The position numbers were made by a program, and so were the translations under genes. This document shows positions 44,193 through 55,924 of a DNA stretch of 64,000 bases, in pieces. Positions within the stretch are counted from its first letter, which is position 1, and each line of letters begins with the position of its first letter. The notes beneath the pieces are model-generated. The model ran no database searches and was not told where the DNA came from. It was given only the letters and a program-made list of their open reading frames with translations. The stretch comes from Bidens hawaiensis (Eukaryota; Streptophyta; Magnoliopsida; Asterales; Asteraceae), in the NCBI GenBank assembly GCA_021521415.1, contig JAIQDT010003839.1, positions 229,670-293,669 of the forward strand, given 5' to 3'.

Positions 44193-46392
44193 CTACATAT
44201 AACATTTGCGTAATTGAGCTCCATTCCATGTTCTTGGGATGGGAGTGCCATCGAGCCTTTCGAGCCGGTATGCGCCCTTTCCCAGGACTTCTTTGATAAT
44301 GTATGGCCCTTCCCAGACCGGGGCCAGCTTTCCTGGGCGTTCTTGGTTCGAAGCCTCGTTGTTACGCAGTATGTAGTCTCCTACATTGAAGTTGCAGAGT
44401 TTTACCCGCGTGTTGTAGTACTTTTGCATTTGTCGCTTGTAGTTCTCTTCACGCACTGCGGCTAAGTCTCTGCGTTCCTCGGTTAGCATAAGATCCAACC
44501 GTCTTTCCGCATCATTGTCTTCTGGCTGAATCAAGACCCTTGGTGAGGGTAAACCAATTTCGACCGGGACCATGGCTTCCGTGCCATAAGTGAGGCTGAA
44601 CGGGGTTTCTCCCGTACTGGCCTTCTTCAGCGTTCTGTTTGCCCAAAGGACGTGCGGAAGCTCGTCCACCCAGCCGGATCTGTGTTCCAAGAGTCTTTTC
44701 TTGATGCCTTCGACGATGCTCTTATTTGCTCTTTCCACCTCACCATTACCTTGCGGGTGCGCCACTGAGGTAAAGGTGTGGGTGATTTGAAGTTCTTTCA
44801 GCCACTGTTGTAGCTTCTTGTCAGCAAAGTTGGTGCCGTTATCGCTCACCAAATTCTGTGGAAGTCCAAAACGACAAATAATAAATTCCCAAATAAATTT
44901 TTTGATATGTTTTGCGGTTGTTTGGGCTAAGGGTTTTGCTTCTATCCACTTGGTGAAGTAGTCGATGGCTACCACTAGGAACTGAACATTTCCTGCTGCT
45001 GTAGGAAATGGGCCTGTCACATCGATGGCCCACTTCTGAAATGGCCATGAAGAAGTGACTGGAACAAGTTCATTCTTCGGGCGGTGCGTGTTGGGTGCGT
45101 AAAGCTGGCAAGACCTGCATTTTCTGATGTATGCCAGTGCATCCGTATGCATCCCCGGCCAAAAGTATCTCGCGTTGTTTAGCTTAGCTACAACAGCGCG
45201 GGGACCTGCGTGTACTCCACAGATGCCTTCGTGTACTTCCCTTAGGAGGTAGTCAGCATCTTGGTTGTCCACGCATCTTAAGAGTGGGCCAAGAAAGTTA
45301 CGTCTGTAAAGGATGTCATCGATGAGTTGATAATTCAGTGCTTTACAGCGTAGTTTTCTTGCCTGTGTTTTGGATTCTGGTAGTGTACCTGCCGCAAGGT
45401 ATTTTATTAATGGTGTCATCCATGTTTCCGTGCCGGTTTGGATGACACAAATTTCCTTGTGCGGGACCGAAGGTGTCTCGAGGAGTTCAATGCGGATATC
45501 CTTTCCTAAGTGGGTGAAGGCTAATGATGCAAGCTTGCTTAACGCATCCGCAGATTTGTTTTCACTTCGCTTGACGTGTATGACTTTGCAGTCATTGAAA
45601 TCGCGCATAAGGGATTTTGCTTGTGCGAGGTACAGGGCCATTGTGTCGTTCACGGCCGTGTACGTCCCGTTGATTTGATTGGCTACTAACATGGAATCCA
45701 CGTGGGCTTCCAAGTTTTTCACTCCCATCTTACGCGCAATTCTCAGCCCAGCCAAGAATGCCTCATACTCGGCTTCGTTATTCGTACTTGGAAAATCCAG
45801 TCGAATAGCGTAAGTGTATTCTTGGCCCGCTGGGTTGGTTAGTTTTAGCCCTGCGCCTGAACCCTCGTTATTGGCTGCCCCATCAGTGTAGAGTCGCCAG
45901 ACATCATTGATGTCTTGTGCTGGAGAGGGTTGAGCCTCTTCCTGGCACTCTTTTTCCCGCGATGCAGGCACTTCTGCAATAAAGTCGGCCAGAACCTGGC
46001 CTTTTATGGCTGGTCTTGGCTTATACTTTATCGCGTATTCTCCCAACTCAATTGCCCATTTGGCTAGGCATCCCGATAACTCGGGTTTGCCTAGAACGTT
46101 TGCAAGTTTGAAGTTGGAGAGAATGGTGATTGGGTGACCCTGGAAATATCGTCTTAACCTGCGTGAAGCGTGTATAAGTGCTAAGACTAATTTTTCGAGG
46201 GTAGAGTACCGGGTTTCTACGTCTGTTAGGATACGGCTGACATAATAGATTGGCATCTGGATGCCTTTTCGCTCTACTAGCAGGACTGCCCCGGTTGCTC
46301 TATCTGTTGCGGAAAGGTATAGGATTAACTCCTCTCCCGCTTCTGGTGCTGTGAGTGTTGGGAGTTCGATCAAGTGTGACCGAATTCCTGAA
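44193..46392 (-). pseudogene. Retand pol C-part: RNase H end, archaeal-type RNase H, integrase
   Basis: From IELPTLTAPEAGEELILYL the frame covers the end of the first RNase H. It then has a second, archaeal-type RNase H with LYTDGAANNEGSGAG, NNEAEYEAFLAGL and ENKSADALSKLA. The integrase follows, with zinc finger (HAGPRAVVAKLNN ... CRSCQLYA) and core residues in WAIDVTGPF, LVSDNGTNF and NGEVERANKSI. The tail ends WNGAQLRKCYM. The frame is intact to its stop but is one base out of register with the RT frame near 46390. Confidence 0.9.
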
Positions 46393-48745
46393 AAGCTGCT
46401 TCCGCTTCTGGTGTCCAGCGGAAGTGCGTTTTCTTTAAACAGTTTCTCAACGTTGACACGAAGGGAAACGACTTATCCGCGTGGTTTGCCAAAAAGCGAT
46501 TAAGTGCCACTAGTCGTCCATTCAGTGTCTGAGCCTGTTTGATGGTAGTAGGTGATTCCATTTTGATAATGGCTTCGACCTTTTCAGGGTTCGCTCTGAA
46601 GCCATCTTTAGTGACGATGACCCCCAAGAACTTCCTTTCTTCCATTCCAAAGGCACATTTGCTCGGGTTGAGCTTCATGTTTATCTTCCTGAGCGTGTTG
46701 AAAGTCTCTTCGATGTCTTTCAACATCGCTTCTGGGTCAGGGCTTTTGATGACCAAGTCATCCATGTAGACTTCCAAGTTCCTCCCAATTTGGGCATGAA
46801 ACTGGTTGTCCATCAGGCGTTGGTATGTGGACCCGGCATTCTTAAGTCCGAATGGCATCATTTGGTAACAAAATGTGCCATCGGGCGTCCGAAAAGCGGT
46901 TTTGTCCTGATCATCAACGGCCATGTGTATTTGATGGTACCCCTTATACGCGTCCAGGAAGCATTTAAGGCGGAACGGTGCCAACGAGTCCACCTTAAGA
47001 TCAATTTCGGGTAACGGATAACAATCTTTGGGGCATGCTTTGTTAAAGTCCTTGAAATCTATGCACATGCGCCATTGTTTGTTATTCTTCGGTACCATAA
47101 CGGGATTTGCAACCCAAGTTTGATATCTACTAACGCGTACGATGCCTGCGTCAAGGAGTTCCTTGACTTGGGTTCTACACGCGTTAGTTTGTTCTGGCCC
47201 CATTACTCTGCGCTTTTGTACGATCGGCGTAACAGCCGGATCGCATTTGAGCTTATGCTCTGCCTTACTTCGGGGTACACCAGTCATGTCAGCTGGTGTC
47301 CACGCGAAGATGTCAGCGTTTTTTTGTAATAAGCGCTTGAGTAAGGTGCGTGTAGGATCAACAATTGTTGGGCCAATGGAGACGGCCTGGTCAGGGTACT
47401 TGCCGTTGAAGGCCCATCTTTCTGGTTCGGTGATGGTTGGTTTAGCCATCTTTGGTTTGGGTTTAGATGAGACAGATGCGATGCATACCTGGGGAATGCC
47501 GGTGATCATCGCTACACCCTCAGCTGTTGGCCATCCCATCATGCCGTGGACTGAGGATACCACGGCGTTGAATCTTGCCATCCCGTCTCTCCCGAAGAGA
47601 ATGTCGTATGTGTGGTGTGGCTTCCTCATCACGACAAAGTCCACATCTTCTGTGCGGGAGTGTTTCCCATCCGTAAGAGTGACGGGGAAAGATAGGATAC
47701 CCAGGGGGGTGTTTGTGCTGCCATCAAACCCTTCCATCGAGGCGCAGATCGTTTCCAGGCGTTCCTTGTCTTCGTCATCTAGCTTGTCGAAGAACTGCCT
47801 GTACATCACCGTTGACGAGGCGCCGTTGTCAGCAAGAGTGCAAGAAGTGATGTAGTGCCCCAGCTGGATTTTGATGACGATAGGGCCTTCTTTGCTGGGT
47901 CCTCCTGGCACTCGCGGGAAGCGCACCTCAGCTTCCTTCCACGCACATGGTTCTGGCGTTCGCCTTTTTCTTCCTCTGATGCTACCATGAACCATGTTGA
48001 TGCTGATGTCCACGGGCTTTCGTCCGTTGCCTCGGTACCGGTTGTCGTTCCTTCCTCCCTTCTTGATTGATGCCACCAGGTGTGCCAGTCTTCCATCCTT
48101 GACGAATGCTTCAACAATATCCTTCAAGGATGTACACTCTTCTGTACCATGACCTTTTGTCCCGTGGAAGTCACAGGATTTGCTCTGATCCGCATTAGGT
48201 CGCTGTCGGATCATTGGAGGTTTTGGCCATGGTAGCTTTTCAGTGGCAAATATCTCCGTGACGCTTTTGGTGAGTGGCGTCCACCGGTGCTTTTGGCTTG
48301 AAGGGTGTGTGTGATTTCTTCCGCCAACAAGAGGGTGAGAGCTGGATGAGGTGTCAAAGTTTACCCTTGACTGCCAGATACCTAGCTTCCTCTTTTTGTT
48401 CTGCCGGGCGATCCGAACATTGTTCTCTCTTGTCCTCTGCGTGTAGAGGTGTGTACTCTGGGGAAGATCCCTTCCCAGTTGCTTCTCCGTCTCGGCAAAG
48501 CGCTTGGCCGCCGTCATGATGGCATCCCATGTTGATGGCATGCCATCCTTACCCGTCAATGTGCGGATAAGCTCTGGGTATTCGGCGCCTTGGATGAAAG
48601 CGGCGCGAACCAGATCTTCACTTATGTTGCCGAGACTTAGCTTTTTGGAGTTGAAGCGGGTGATGAAGTCTAGTAAAGATTCATCCTCTTCTCTAACGCA
48701 GTTGAGGATCGTCCACTGTTCTTTAGTATATTTCCTCTGTTGGCT
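46370..48745 (-). pseudogene. Retand gag C-part, protease and reverse transcriptase
   Basis: The frame is open from about 48745 (EQWTILNCVREEDESLL) with no start codon, so the N-terminal gag is missing. It includes a zinc-knuckle-like CDFHGTKGHGTEEC, the retropepsin region DNGASSTVMYRQFFDKL (Asn follows the catalytic Asp, as often in this lineage), and RT motifs QWRMCIDFKDFNKACPKD and YMDDLVIKS. It ends FQEFGHT by a frameshift at 46370-46390 before the rest of RNase H. Splitting of protease-RT from RNase H-integrase means no functional polyprotein as sequenced. Confidence 0.9.
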
Positions 48746-49096
48746 GAAATTAAATAATTAATCGATAAAGAATTTTACAGCCATGCCAATTGATGACCTC
48801 GCTGTTCATAAAGAATTTTACATTAATCGATAACTCGAGTCGCAACAATTAAATAACAACATGCAGAAATTTTAAGAATTTTACACGAAATCAAGTAATA
48901 CAATACAATACAATAAATACTGACACAAAAACTTCCAGAATTACACAGACAACAATGAACAAACACACCAAATCCCCAATTATTATTCACTAATTATACA
49001 CCAATAATAATAGGTCGTCTGGCTAACCGATACGCCAATAATACGAGGGGACTATAAGTCGAAACACGACAGACGTAACCCGAACGAGTTACGCCA
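48746..49096. other. Retand truncation junction with filler, and 3' flank of small gene B
   Basis: AAAGAATTTTACA occurs at 48769-48781 and 48812-48824, and TAATCGATAA-like sequence at 48761 and 48826. The rest, toward 49090, matches the 3' side of small gene A (AAGTCGAAACACnAC, CGAGTTACG). Confidence 0.6.
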
Positions 49097-49252
49097 TCAA
49101 TCAGCGCCCGGAATTCCACCTCCGTTGGTGGCGGTTGTGAAGGCGCGGAGACCAACGGCTTCCGCTACTTTGGTAGCGAATGAAGCTAAAAGAACGGATA
49201 CATCTCCGAACACTTGAGCTCTGATCTTTCCTCTTTGAATTGCCGGAGCCAT
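49097..49252 (-). CDS. Small protein of unknown function, 51 aa (paralogue B)
   Basis: The ATG at 49252 gives MAPAIQRGKIRAQVFGDVS, then VLLASFATKVAEAVGL, and a different tail ending GGGIPGAD. The upstream in-frame Met at 49378 is rejected because it lies before the TATA box and the homology with paralogue A starts at 49252. The leader CTCCTCACCGGATTCCGATC is shared with A. A TATA box CTATATAAAACC is about 80 bp upstream. The conserved N-terminal two-thirds and free tail suggest selection on the first 35 residues. Family not recognised. Confidence 0.7.
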   Translation of the reverse strand: MAPAIQRGKIRAQVFGDVSVLLASFATKVAEAVGLRAFTTATNGGGIPGAD

Positions 49253-49329
49253 TGCCTGATCGGAATCCGGTGAGGAGTAGAAAGTTATTAGGAATTGAAT
49301 AATATTATCATTATGTTGTAGGGATAATG

Positions 49330-49341
49330 GTTTTATATAGT
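49330..49341 (-). promoter_or_regulatory. TATA box of the small gene (paralogue B)
   Basis: CTATATAAAACC on the minus strand, about 80 bp before the ATG. Confidence 0.55.
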
Positions 49342-49401
49342 GTGTAGTGTATGTCTCACGCGCTTTGTTAGGCCCCACTTCAGAGTTCTTCTAGAAACTA
49401 A

Positions 49402-51201
49402 GGCTAAGGGGTGTGGGGGGCTCTAATGGGGGCTCCAGTGGGGGCTCCAGCCAATAATATTATGACGTGTGGCAGAGAGAGAAACTGGATAAGGGGGGTG
49501 TTGGAGCCCCCGTTGGAGCCCCTGGCCCTGGTGTGGAGGGGCTCCAGCAGGGGCTCCAGCGGATTTTTTTTTATTTTTTTATAAATGTATTAAAAAAACG
49601 TATTATTAAAAAAACTCATAAATTATTTAAAAAAACACACATTAATTAAAAAAACACATTAATATTTAAAAATTAAATAAAAATTAAAGTACTAAAAAAA
49701 AACATTATTCTTATTCTTCGGCTTGGTCTTCTTCGATCAACCTCTTTCGGATACGTTCCTTTTGCTTTTCCATCAGCATTTGATCGACCGGATTTAGGTT
49801 ACTGAAGTCTCTTGTAAGGAAGTCCAAATCTCTCATTCGACTTTTTTCCTTTTTGTCATTAGAGACCACCTCCATGGTTTTGTTGAATTTATTGAGGGAT
49901 TCAACAAGATCGGCGATGTTTACGGCTCCCCCCTCAGCCGGTTTTTTCCCCTTGGCGTCCCTTCCCAATGGCCGCCTCCTCGGCGGTGAAGACGTTTCCT
50001 CCCCCGCAATGTTTAGGTCGAATCCAACGCGGCAATCCGACCCGGCGGAAGTGCCATACGCTCCAGACGAACTAGTTTTAGTTCGTTTCGGCCCTACTTC
50101 CGCATCAAGGTCCGGCGCCACCAGCTCAACCCACTTGGAACACCTTTTCAACCTCTCCCACAACTTTAAATCGTCCCACGTCTTCACCATCCCATACCTC
50201 CGCAAACACTCCTGCCTCCACTCTTCGACCGTGAAATTGTAAACCGCCAAATCATCACTGCCACTTGGTCTCATACGACCGGCGTTCCTGTTGAAAAGAT
50301 TAGTAAACAAGCCGACAAATTTTCTGATTTCGGACCACCGACCCGAAATCATATCGGCGTTTCGCTCTGTACTCCCAACGAGCGTATAGAACGTCTCCCT
50401 AACCTTTGTCCAAAAAATCTTGTTTTTTTGGTAGTCGGCTGCAAAATGAATAATTAAATTAGATTTCCAGTTAACTTTTTTATTTAACTTTTTTATTAAA
50501 AATCATTTTTAAAAACGTTAAAACAATTACCGCAACGCCGATCCTCAGAAATGACTATCCAAGCCCGACACAAGGCTTCCTTCTCATCCGATGACCACGG
50601 AGTGGTTTTCCGTTTCGTCCTCGGAGTCGAAGCCGGTCCCGGCCCGTCCGTTGCAAGTTGTTTTTTCCGGTGGACGCGTCTTCTTGCTTCCGTAGCATCA
50701 CCGTGTGATTCTTGTGTCTCTGGAACAACAAAGTTAGGAGACGGTTGTATGTTGGATGGTTGAAAGCCGGATGTTTCTTGCGGCCCCGAATAAAACATCG
50801 GTTGGTCTGGTGACGACCATAAATCGTCGTCAATATAATCTGAATCTAGGTTTGGGTACCAATTTCCAGACATTTTTGGGTATTATATAGGAGTTTAGGA
50901 TATTATATAGGAGTTTGTAAGGTGAAATTGTGTTTTGATATGGTTGAAATGGGAGTAATTTGGGGTATTATATAGAGGTTTTTAAGGTTTTTTTTTATTA
51001 ATTCCGAGCTCAACGGCTCTTTTGGGCATCCACACCAGCTTTTTCTCTCTCTTCTCCCGCGACCACACTCACGCCTGCCTGGGGGCTCGCGCTCGCGCCC
51101 CGTTCGCGCCCCGATTCGCGCCCCGGTGGTGTGGGGTTAGCGCCTGGGGGCGCGAGCGGAGGGGCTCTCGCTCCCAGGTTAGCGCCCCACACCCCTCAGC
51201 C
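49402..51201 (-). mobile_element. PIF/Harbinger element, 1800 bp, TSD TAA, carrying only the Myb-like ORF
   Basis: The left end GGCTAAGGGGTGTGGGG and the right end (minus strand) GGCTGAGGGGTGTGGGG form a 17-bp terminal inverted repeat with one mismatch. They are flanked by TAA at 49399-49401 and 51202-51204. Subterminal GGGGCTCCAG-type repeats occur on the left (49420-49560), and GCGCCCCG / GGGGGCGCGAG repeats on the right. It encodes the accessory Myb/SANT protein but no DDE transposase, so it depends on another element. Confidence 0.88.
49711..50873 (-). CDS. Harbinger accessory Myb/SANT-like protein, two exons, 356 aa
   Basis: Exons are 50873-50531 and 50438-49711, with donor G|GTAATT and acceptor TTTTGCAG. 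The joined frame is open. Residues ~88-170 form a trihelix/Myb-like domain: TTPWSSDEKEALCRAWIVIS, then KNKIFWTKVRETFYTLVG and GRWSEIRKFVGLFTNLFNR. Acidic and Ser-rich parts follow, then FDLNIAGEE, a Lys-rich stretch, and a C-terminal helix LMEKQKERIRKRLIEED. In Harbinger elements this protein binds terminal DNA and brings the transposase to the nucleus. Similar proteins are sometimes mis-labelled glutathione S-transferase T3-like in plant annotations. Confidence 0.85.
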
Positions 51202-51204
51202 TAA

Positions 51205-51685
51205 GAGTATGACGGCGGTGACATGTTTAGTCGTTAAGGTTTTATTTTCTTTTTTTAACGCCAACAAACAATTGTAAAGTACGATCAAATGGTAAAATGT
51301 AACTATTAGTTGGTCCAATCTATCTTTAATTTTGAGAAAATCCATCCGTTTGAATGCCTACTTGTATTAAAACCCAAACGTTATTAAGATTGAACTGGAT
51401 ATTACAAAGATCTCATCCATTTTCCAAAGTAATATTTCATGGGACGTGTCGTTTCCACTCACAAAGATACCGTTTTGAGAAAATTGTATAGCCTTCACCA
51501 ATTATCATATCGGTTACATTAGCACACAATTTTCAACCAATTTCTTTGTTAGATATGATTTTTTTTATTTGTAACCGATAATAATTAGTATAAGGTCCTC
51601 ACCAACTTGGAGTTTATACCAATGCACATAAAAAAAGCAAAGGTAATGTACGTGATGTGTTCTAAGGGACAATGACAGAAACATA
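51205..51685. other. Intergenic, nothing recognised
   Basis: AT-rich, no frame, repeat or RNA gene seen. Confidence 0.45.
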
Positions 51686-51689
51686 TACT

Positions 51690-51940
51690 CACAAGATCAT
51701 CATTTTTATGAATAACATAATGAATAAAGTCCGATTAATTTGGTAACCTATGGCAAAAGGCTCCATAGTCCATACCTCCAGCACCATCTCCAGTTTTGAC
51801 TTTTGAGGAAGACCTACCGTCTGAAAACCTACTAAGGTAAAATTGGTTGGGATAAGATTTGAACTCAAATCTTGCGATGTTCGGCCCAAATATTCACCTC
51901 TTCTCAAATGCTAATTGAGCTAAAGCTGATTAGCCACAAA
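51690..51940 (-). mobile_element. Probable tRNA-derived SINE, minus strand
   Basis: On the minus strand an A-box-like TAGCTCAATTAGCA (near 51920) is followed about 55 nt later by a B-box-like GAGTTCAAATCTTA (near 51860), the spacing and order of an internal pol III promoter. A non-tRNA body follows with CCAAAAATT-like and GGTGCTGGAGGTATGG sequence. Ends were not fixed by a target-site duplication. Confidence 0.45.
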
Positions 51941-52456
51941 ATCAATACTAAACTACTAGTGTTTCTTGATATGTAAGGTATGGATTTTTAAAAGTGATAT
52001 ATTTGAACATTTATCATAAGGTTGTAATGAGCGGGCGTTGAAATTTTTAAGGGCTTAACAACTATGCATATCATATGAACACAGCCTGATTATAAAATAT
52101 GTTCTATTTATTTTTAACAACATACACCTAAAAAACTTCAGACTCCTAGATATTATTTCAGCACATTTTCGTCTTCAAAGAGATTCAAACTCATGCCACC
52201 TATACGAAAAAAAATCTTTCTAAGAAAACCCTTTTTGATCACGTCACGTGAGTATAGATCGAAGAAAATAATTTCATAAGTTATTTTTCGAATTAAATCA
52301 ACCAGTTGTTTTTCTATTATATGGGTCGCAACCAAATGACTAATTTTATGTTTTTTTAATTCATTCAAAGTTAAAAGCAATGCACATGAGTCCAAGCACA
52401 CGTGTGATCCTGGCCCCACTCCTAAAGACATGACGTAATGACCCCACACGCTTTAA

Positions 52457-52807
52457 GAGCATCCACAATGGTGGATGAGAAAAACAAACTGAACACGCCA
52501 CATCAGCTGTCACATCAGATTTTCACTCATTCACTTTTAAACACCAAAAACTCTTATTTTTCCTCAAACAGTATATCCACTTTTAAACACCTTTATATTC
52601 CACATAATCACCTACTTTTATATTTTCTTTCTATAACTCAAATACTTTTATAATATTAATTAACTAAGGGGCCCACCTTTTCAATGTTTACATGCATTTA
52701 GAATTGTGGATGAATATTAACTGGACATCAACCTCCATTCTTCACTTGTCCAGTTCAAAAAAGTGGACATTGCCACATCATAACTAAACAAAGCAATGGA
52801 GATGCTC
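52457..52807. mobile_element. Harbinger-type MITE, 351 bp, TSD TAA
   Basis: The left end GAGCATCCACAATGG and the right end (reverse complement) GAGCATCTCCATTG are imperfect terminal inverted repeats. TAA flanks both sides (52454-52456, 52808-52810). The interior is AT-rich with no coding frame; GTGGACAT / ATATCCACTTTT-type internal inversions are visible. Confidence 0.8.
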
Positions 52808-52810
52808 TAA

Positions 52811-54735
52811 CAGATAATATACTTAAAGATAATTACTAAGTCATTTGAGAATGATGGTTAAACATTAAACAATATTTTGATTTTAATGATTTTTAATATA
52901 AGTTTTCAGTTATATTTTGATCTAGAATCACTAATTTGATATATTAATACTAACTAGGAATATGTTCTATAAAAAACCCTTTAAATGAGAGATTTCGACG
53001 ATCGTACAATACAATTTTACATAACACAGTACGTATTAAAGTTTAAACGATATGAACTAATGTTTATACTATTAGAACAATATAACACTATGTATTAAAG
53101 TTAATATAAGTTAAAACAATAGAACAAAATGTTGTTACTGTTCTTTACATTTTCTTTAAAATTTGATTTTATATCAAAACACTTCTACTAGCTAGTTGAA
53201 TACAACCTTATATAACATTTATAGTAATTACACCGTTAATAAATACTCCCCCCTTCCCATTTTAATAAACACTCGTTTAACTTATGGCAAGGGAAAAAAT
53301 TATTTAAAAACGACGTGCTTTCGGTTGGTCAATCATGCGTGTTGTGTATGCGAGTCGCCGTGAATCGAGTTGGTATCAGTTTGGTACGTGATGTTACTGT
53401 AACTAATGCCAAAAAATACACTCGTGAACGCCCAACCACGCATTTGATCGGTAATTATGTTCGTTACCATACCGGATTTAAACCCAACGAAAATCATATA
53501 AAAAAGAAGACCATATAAAATAAAAAAACAAATAAAGAATTCAAAAAATAAAAAACTAATAAAAAAAATTGTTACAACAAACAATTTATTTTTATCTTAT
53601 ATATAATTCCCAAAAAAAAGCATGAATTTTGTCATGTTTCTCATACTTTATGTTATGATTGTACCAATTTAAAATTATTAAATGACGTCTTTTAAGAATA
53701 CTATAACAAACTCCGATGTGTTACGGAGGTGCATTAACGTGTGTTTGATTATTAAAAGTCATGTTCGAGCCGAACTCAAGACTAGTCAAACTGGGGCTCG
53801 ACTCGGCTTGTTTACACCGAGCTCCCTCTCTTCAGCATATTATCCGTTTTGAAAATAATAAATTAAAATACCGCGTTGTTGTTGTCTCGACAAATTTAAC
53901 GGATATCAACATTTTTATTGAAAGCGACTACATCAATTAAAGAAATAAAACGAGACTCCATATTCAAATTTAAATCTAACAAATAAAACAAACAATAAAC
54001 ACATTCAAAGAAAATAGGAACATAGAAGAAGCAGGCTTATTTAGTACCATGCTTATGCTATAAACCATTTCCATTTGTGCTTGAACAACTTTGTTCTTTG
54101 TTTTTGTAGCTGCTTGGAGATTAAACCAAAACTGCGCGGGTTTTTAACCACATGTTTGGGTCGGCTCTGAGCTATTGGGCCGGTCATCGCTTGGCTCATT
54201 GGTTTAAAAAAGCGCGCCTGAGGAGAGCTGAGGCGACCTAAGGCGAGGGCCTCTTCGCTTTAGGCTAGTCAAGGCGAACAACGTTTAAAAGGCGAGCTTG
54301 AGGCGGGATTTTTTAGGCAAAAAGTGACCTAAAACGAAGTTGAGGTGCTCACCTTTTTTACGCAAGTGATTTTTAAGCATCTGACATCCATTATTCTTTT
54401 TAGGTTGTACGTGTAGACGTGTAGGTACGTAGTTTATACATTAATCATATATAATACTTAAATATAGCTAGCTACATTATAAGTTGGGATGCTAAAAACT
54501 CAAGACATATACATATATAGAAATTTTATAAATATGTTTGTATCGCGTACAAAAAGCTCTCGCTTTTACGTCTGACGCTTCACACTTTCTGTTTTAAACC
54601 CCATAACTTTTCTTCATCTCTCGGTTTTTTAAACCATGTTTGGTTCTCATATGAGAACTTTTGAGAGCTTGAGCATGGAGATTCTACATTTTGACTATTA
54701 GTTATGTACACTTGGCACGACATGACTTGCGCAAC
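52811..54735. other. AT-rich intergenic stretch
   Basis: It contains an AGGCGA-repeat patch (54215-54340) and a GAGCCGAACTC-type patch near 53765. No gene recognised; the 53333-53584 and 53315-53518 frames are opposite-strand overlaps without domains. Confidence 0.5.
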
Positions 54736-54739
54736 AAGA

Positions 54740-55310
54740 AAGCTTTGACACCTAAAACAAATTTTAATGTTTGACTCAAAAACAACATGTTTTCAGTATA
54801 TAGATGATGACTAAAATCCAGCTTCAAACACTTCAAGTTCCGAAAAGGTGAAGTACGTTGGTCGTCCGAAAAGAGTAAGCGATCTAGCAATGCATAAAGT
54901 ATCAAATAACATCAGCAAATCATCAAACCTTGTCTTCTCTAGATTTCGGGGGCAATGACCGATGTAATTGATGACCACGATGTGAAGAACAAGAAAACCG
55001 CCCTCCCACTTCAGAAAACCATTATCTCCCCATTCGAAATACCTTAGTTTTGGAGTTGTGAATTCACAACGATTAATAATCTGATTGTAGTAGAAGAAGG
55101 TAAATTCTGAAAGTTGAGGCGTGTGCAAGTTCAAAGTTTTCCATTGGTTTCGTCCATACAGGTGGCCAATGTTAACTTGACTAGCGCTGGAAACCTTGAG
55201 AACGAATCAAGATCCTTTAAAATCACCATTACGAGATGTAAATTGGTGAGATTCTTAAATGATATTATTCTTGATTCCAGAGTGAGTCTGGCGTGACTCA
55301 CTGATTGATA
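54740..55310 (-). pseudogene. F-box/LRR (FBD-type) protein relic
   Basis: On the minus strand, leucine-rich repeat phrases follow one another in different frames. KNLTNLHLVMVILKDLDSFS with FPALVKLTLATC (55255-55150) hits a stop. Then LHTPQLSEFTFFYYNQ, CEFTTPKLRYFEWGDNG and LLMLFDTLCIARSLTLF occur (55134-54850). Finally FRNLKCLKLDFSHHLYTEN appears in a third frame. The order matches the middle LRR part of plant F-box/LRR/FBD proteins, which recruit substrates to SCF ubiquitin ligases. The F-box and FBD ends are absent. An F-box gene start lies at 63799. Confidence 0.7.
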
Positions 55311-55924
55311 GTTGGTTTTTCTTTATGTAGTTGTCTTTCATTTTGAACCGAGATGGGAAGGGTTGTTCTCATCTGACTGATATTTTTGTGTTTTGATGTT
55401 TGGATTGAAATACTCTATAACCGATTTTACAACTTATTTGTTCAAGTATAATTGCCTCTTATTTACTTTAGTAAATATGAAATCTTAAGTTGCACATTGC
55501 TTATCAGAGGCTGAGTTATTTAAAATTGACTATGCTAACAACACAATAAAGTATCGGTAGCAAACCTATAAACTTAGTTTTTTACATTTTTTGTACACCT
55601 TTTTTAGTTACCAGTTTTGAGTCTTATGCTACTATTCCCATGGTATAGAGGTGGCCTAACTAAGAGATATTAGTTAATATAACCAATGGGGTAAATCGTA
55701 TAAAATGATTGAGTTCGTTGAAATTTTTGTATTATACATTATTTATGAAACTCAAAAATGAATTGAGGTTGGTTGACCCAACCCGCGACCCTCTCTTACG
55801 AACTGTCGATGAGTTGGGTTTTTAGCCAGTCACGTATGACCCTTCTTTAGTGCTAAGCCATATTATCCAAAAACTCTGTCTCCAGCCCAAAGCCATGTAA
55901 AACAACACATCATGAGATATATAT

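Larger units (their letters stand above)
36449..48745 (-). mobile_element. Tat/Retand-lineage Gypsy retrotransposon, 5' truncated, with nested solo LTR
   Basis: Coding on the minus strand runs partial gag, protease, RT, RNase H, a second archaeal-type RNase H, and integrase (48745 to 44193). An antisense spliced gene (40454-43528) and the 3' LTR region (about 36449-40270, split by the 38066-39979 solo LTR) follow. The dual RNase H and antisense extra ORF between pol and the 3' LTR are hallmarks of the Tat lineage. The 5' LTR and start of gag are missing; homology stops near 48745. The low-coordinate boundary is approximate, as no target-site duplication can exist after truncation. Confidence 0.85.

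Noticed and set aside
47142..47855. 237-codon plus-strand frame opposite Retand protease/RT
   Set aside because: Shadow frame; the minus strand carries clear RT and protease motifs there.
49253..49378. N-terminal extension of small gene B to the upstream Met
   Set aside because: Homology with paralogue A starts at 49252 and the TATA box lies inside the extension.
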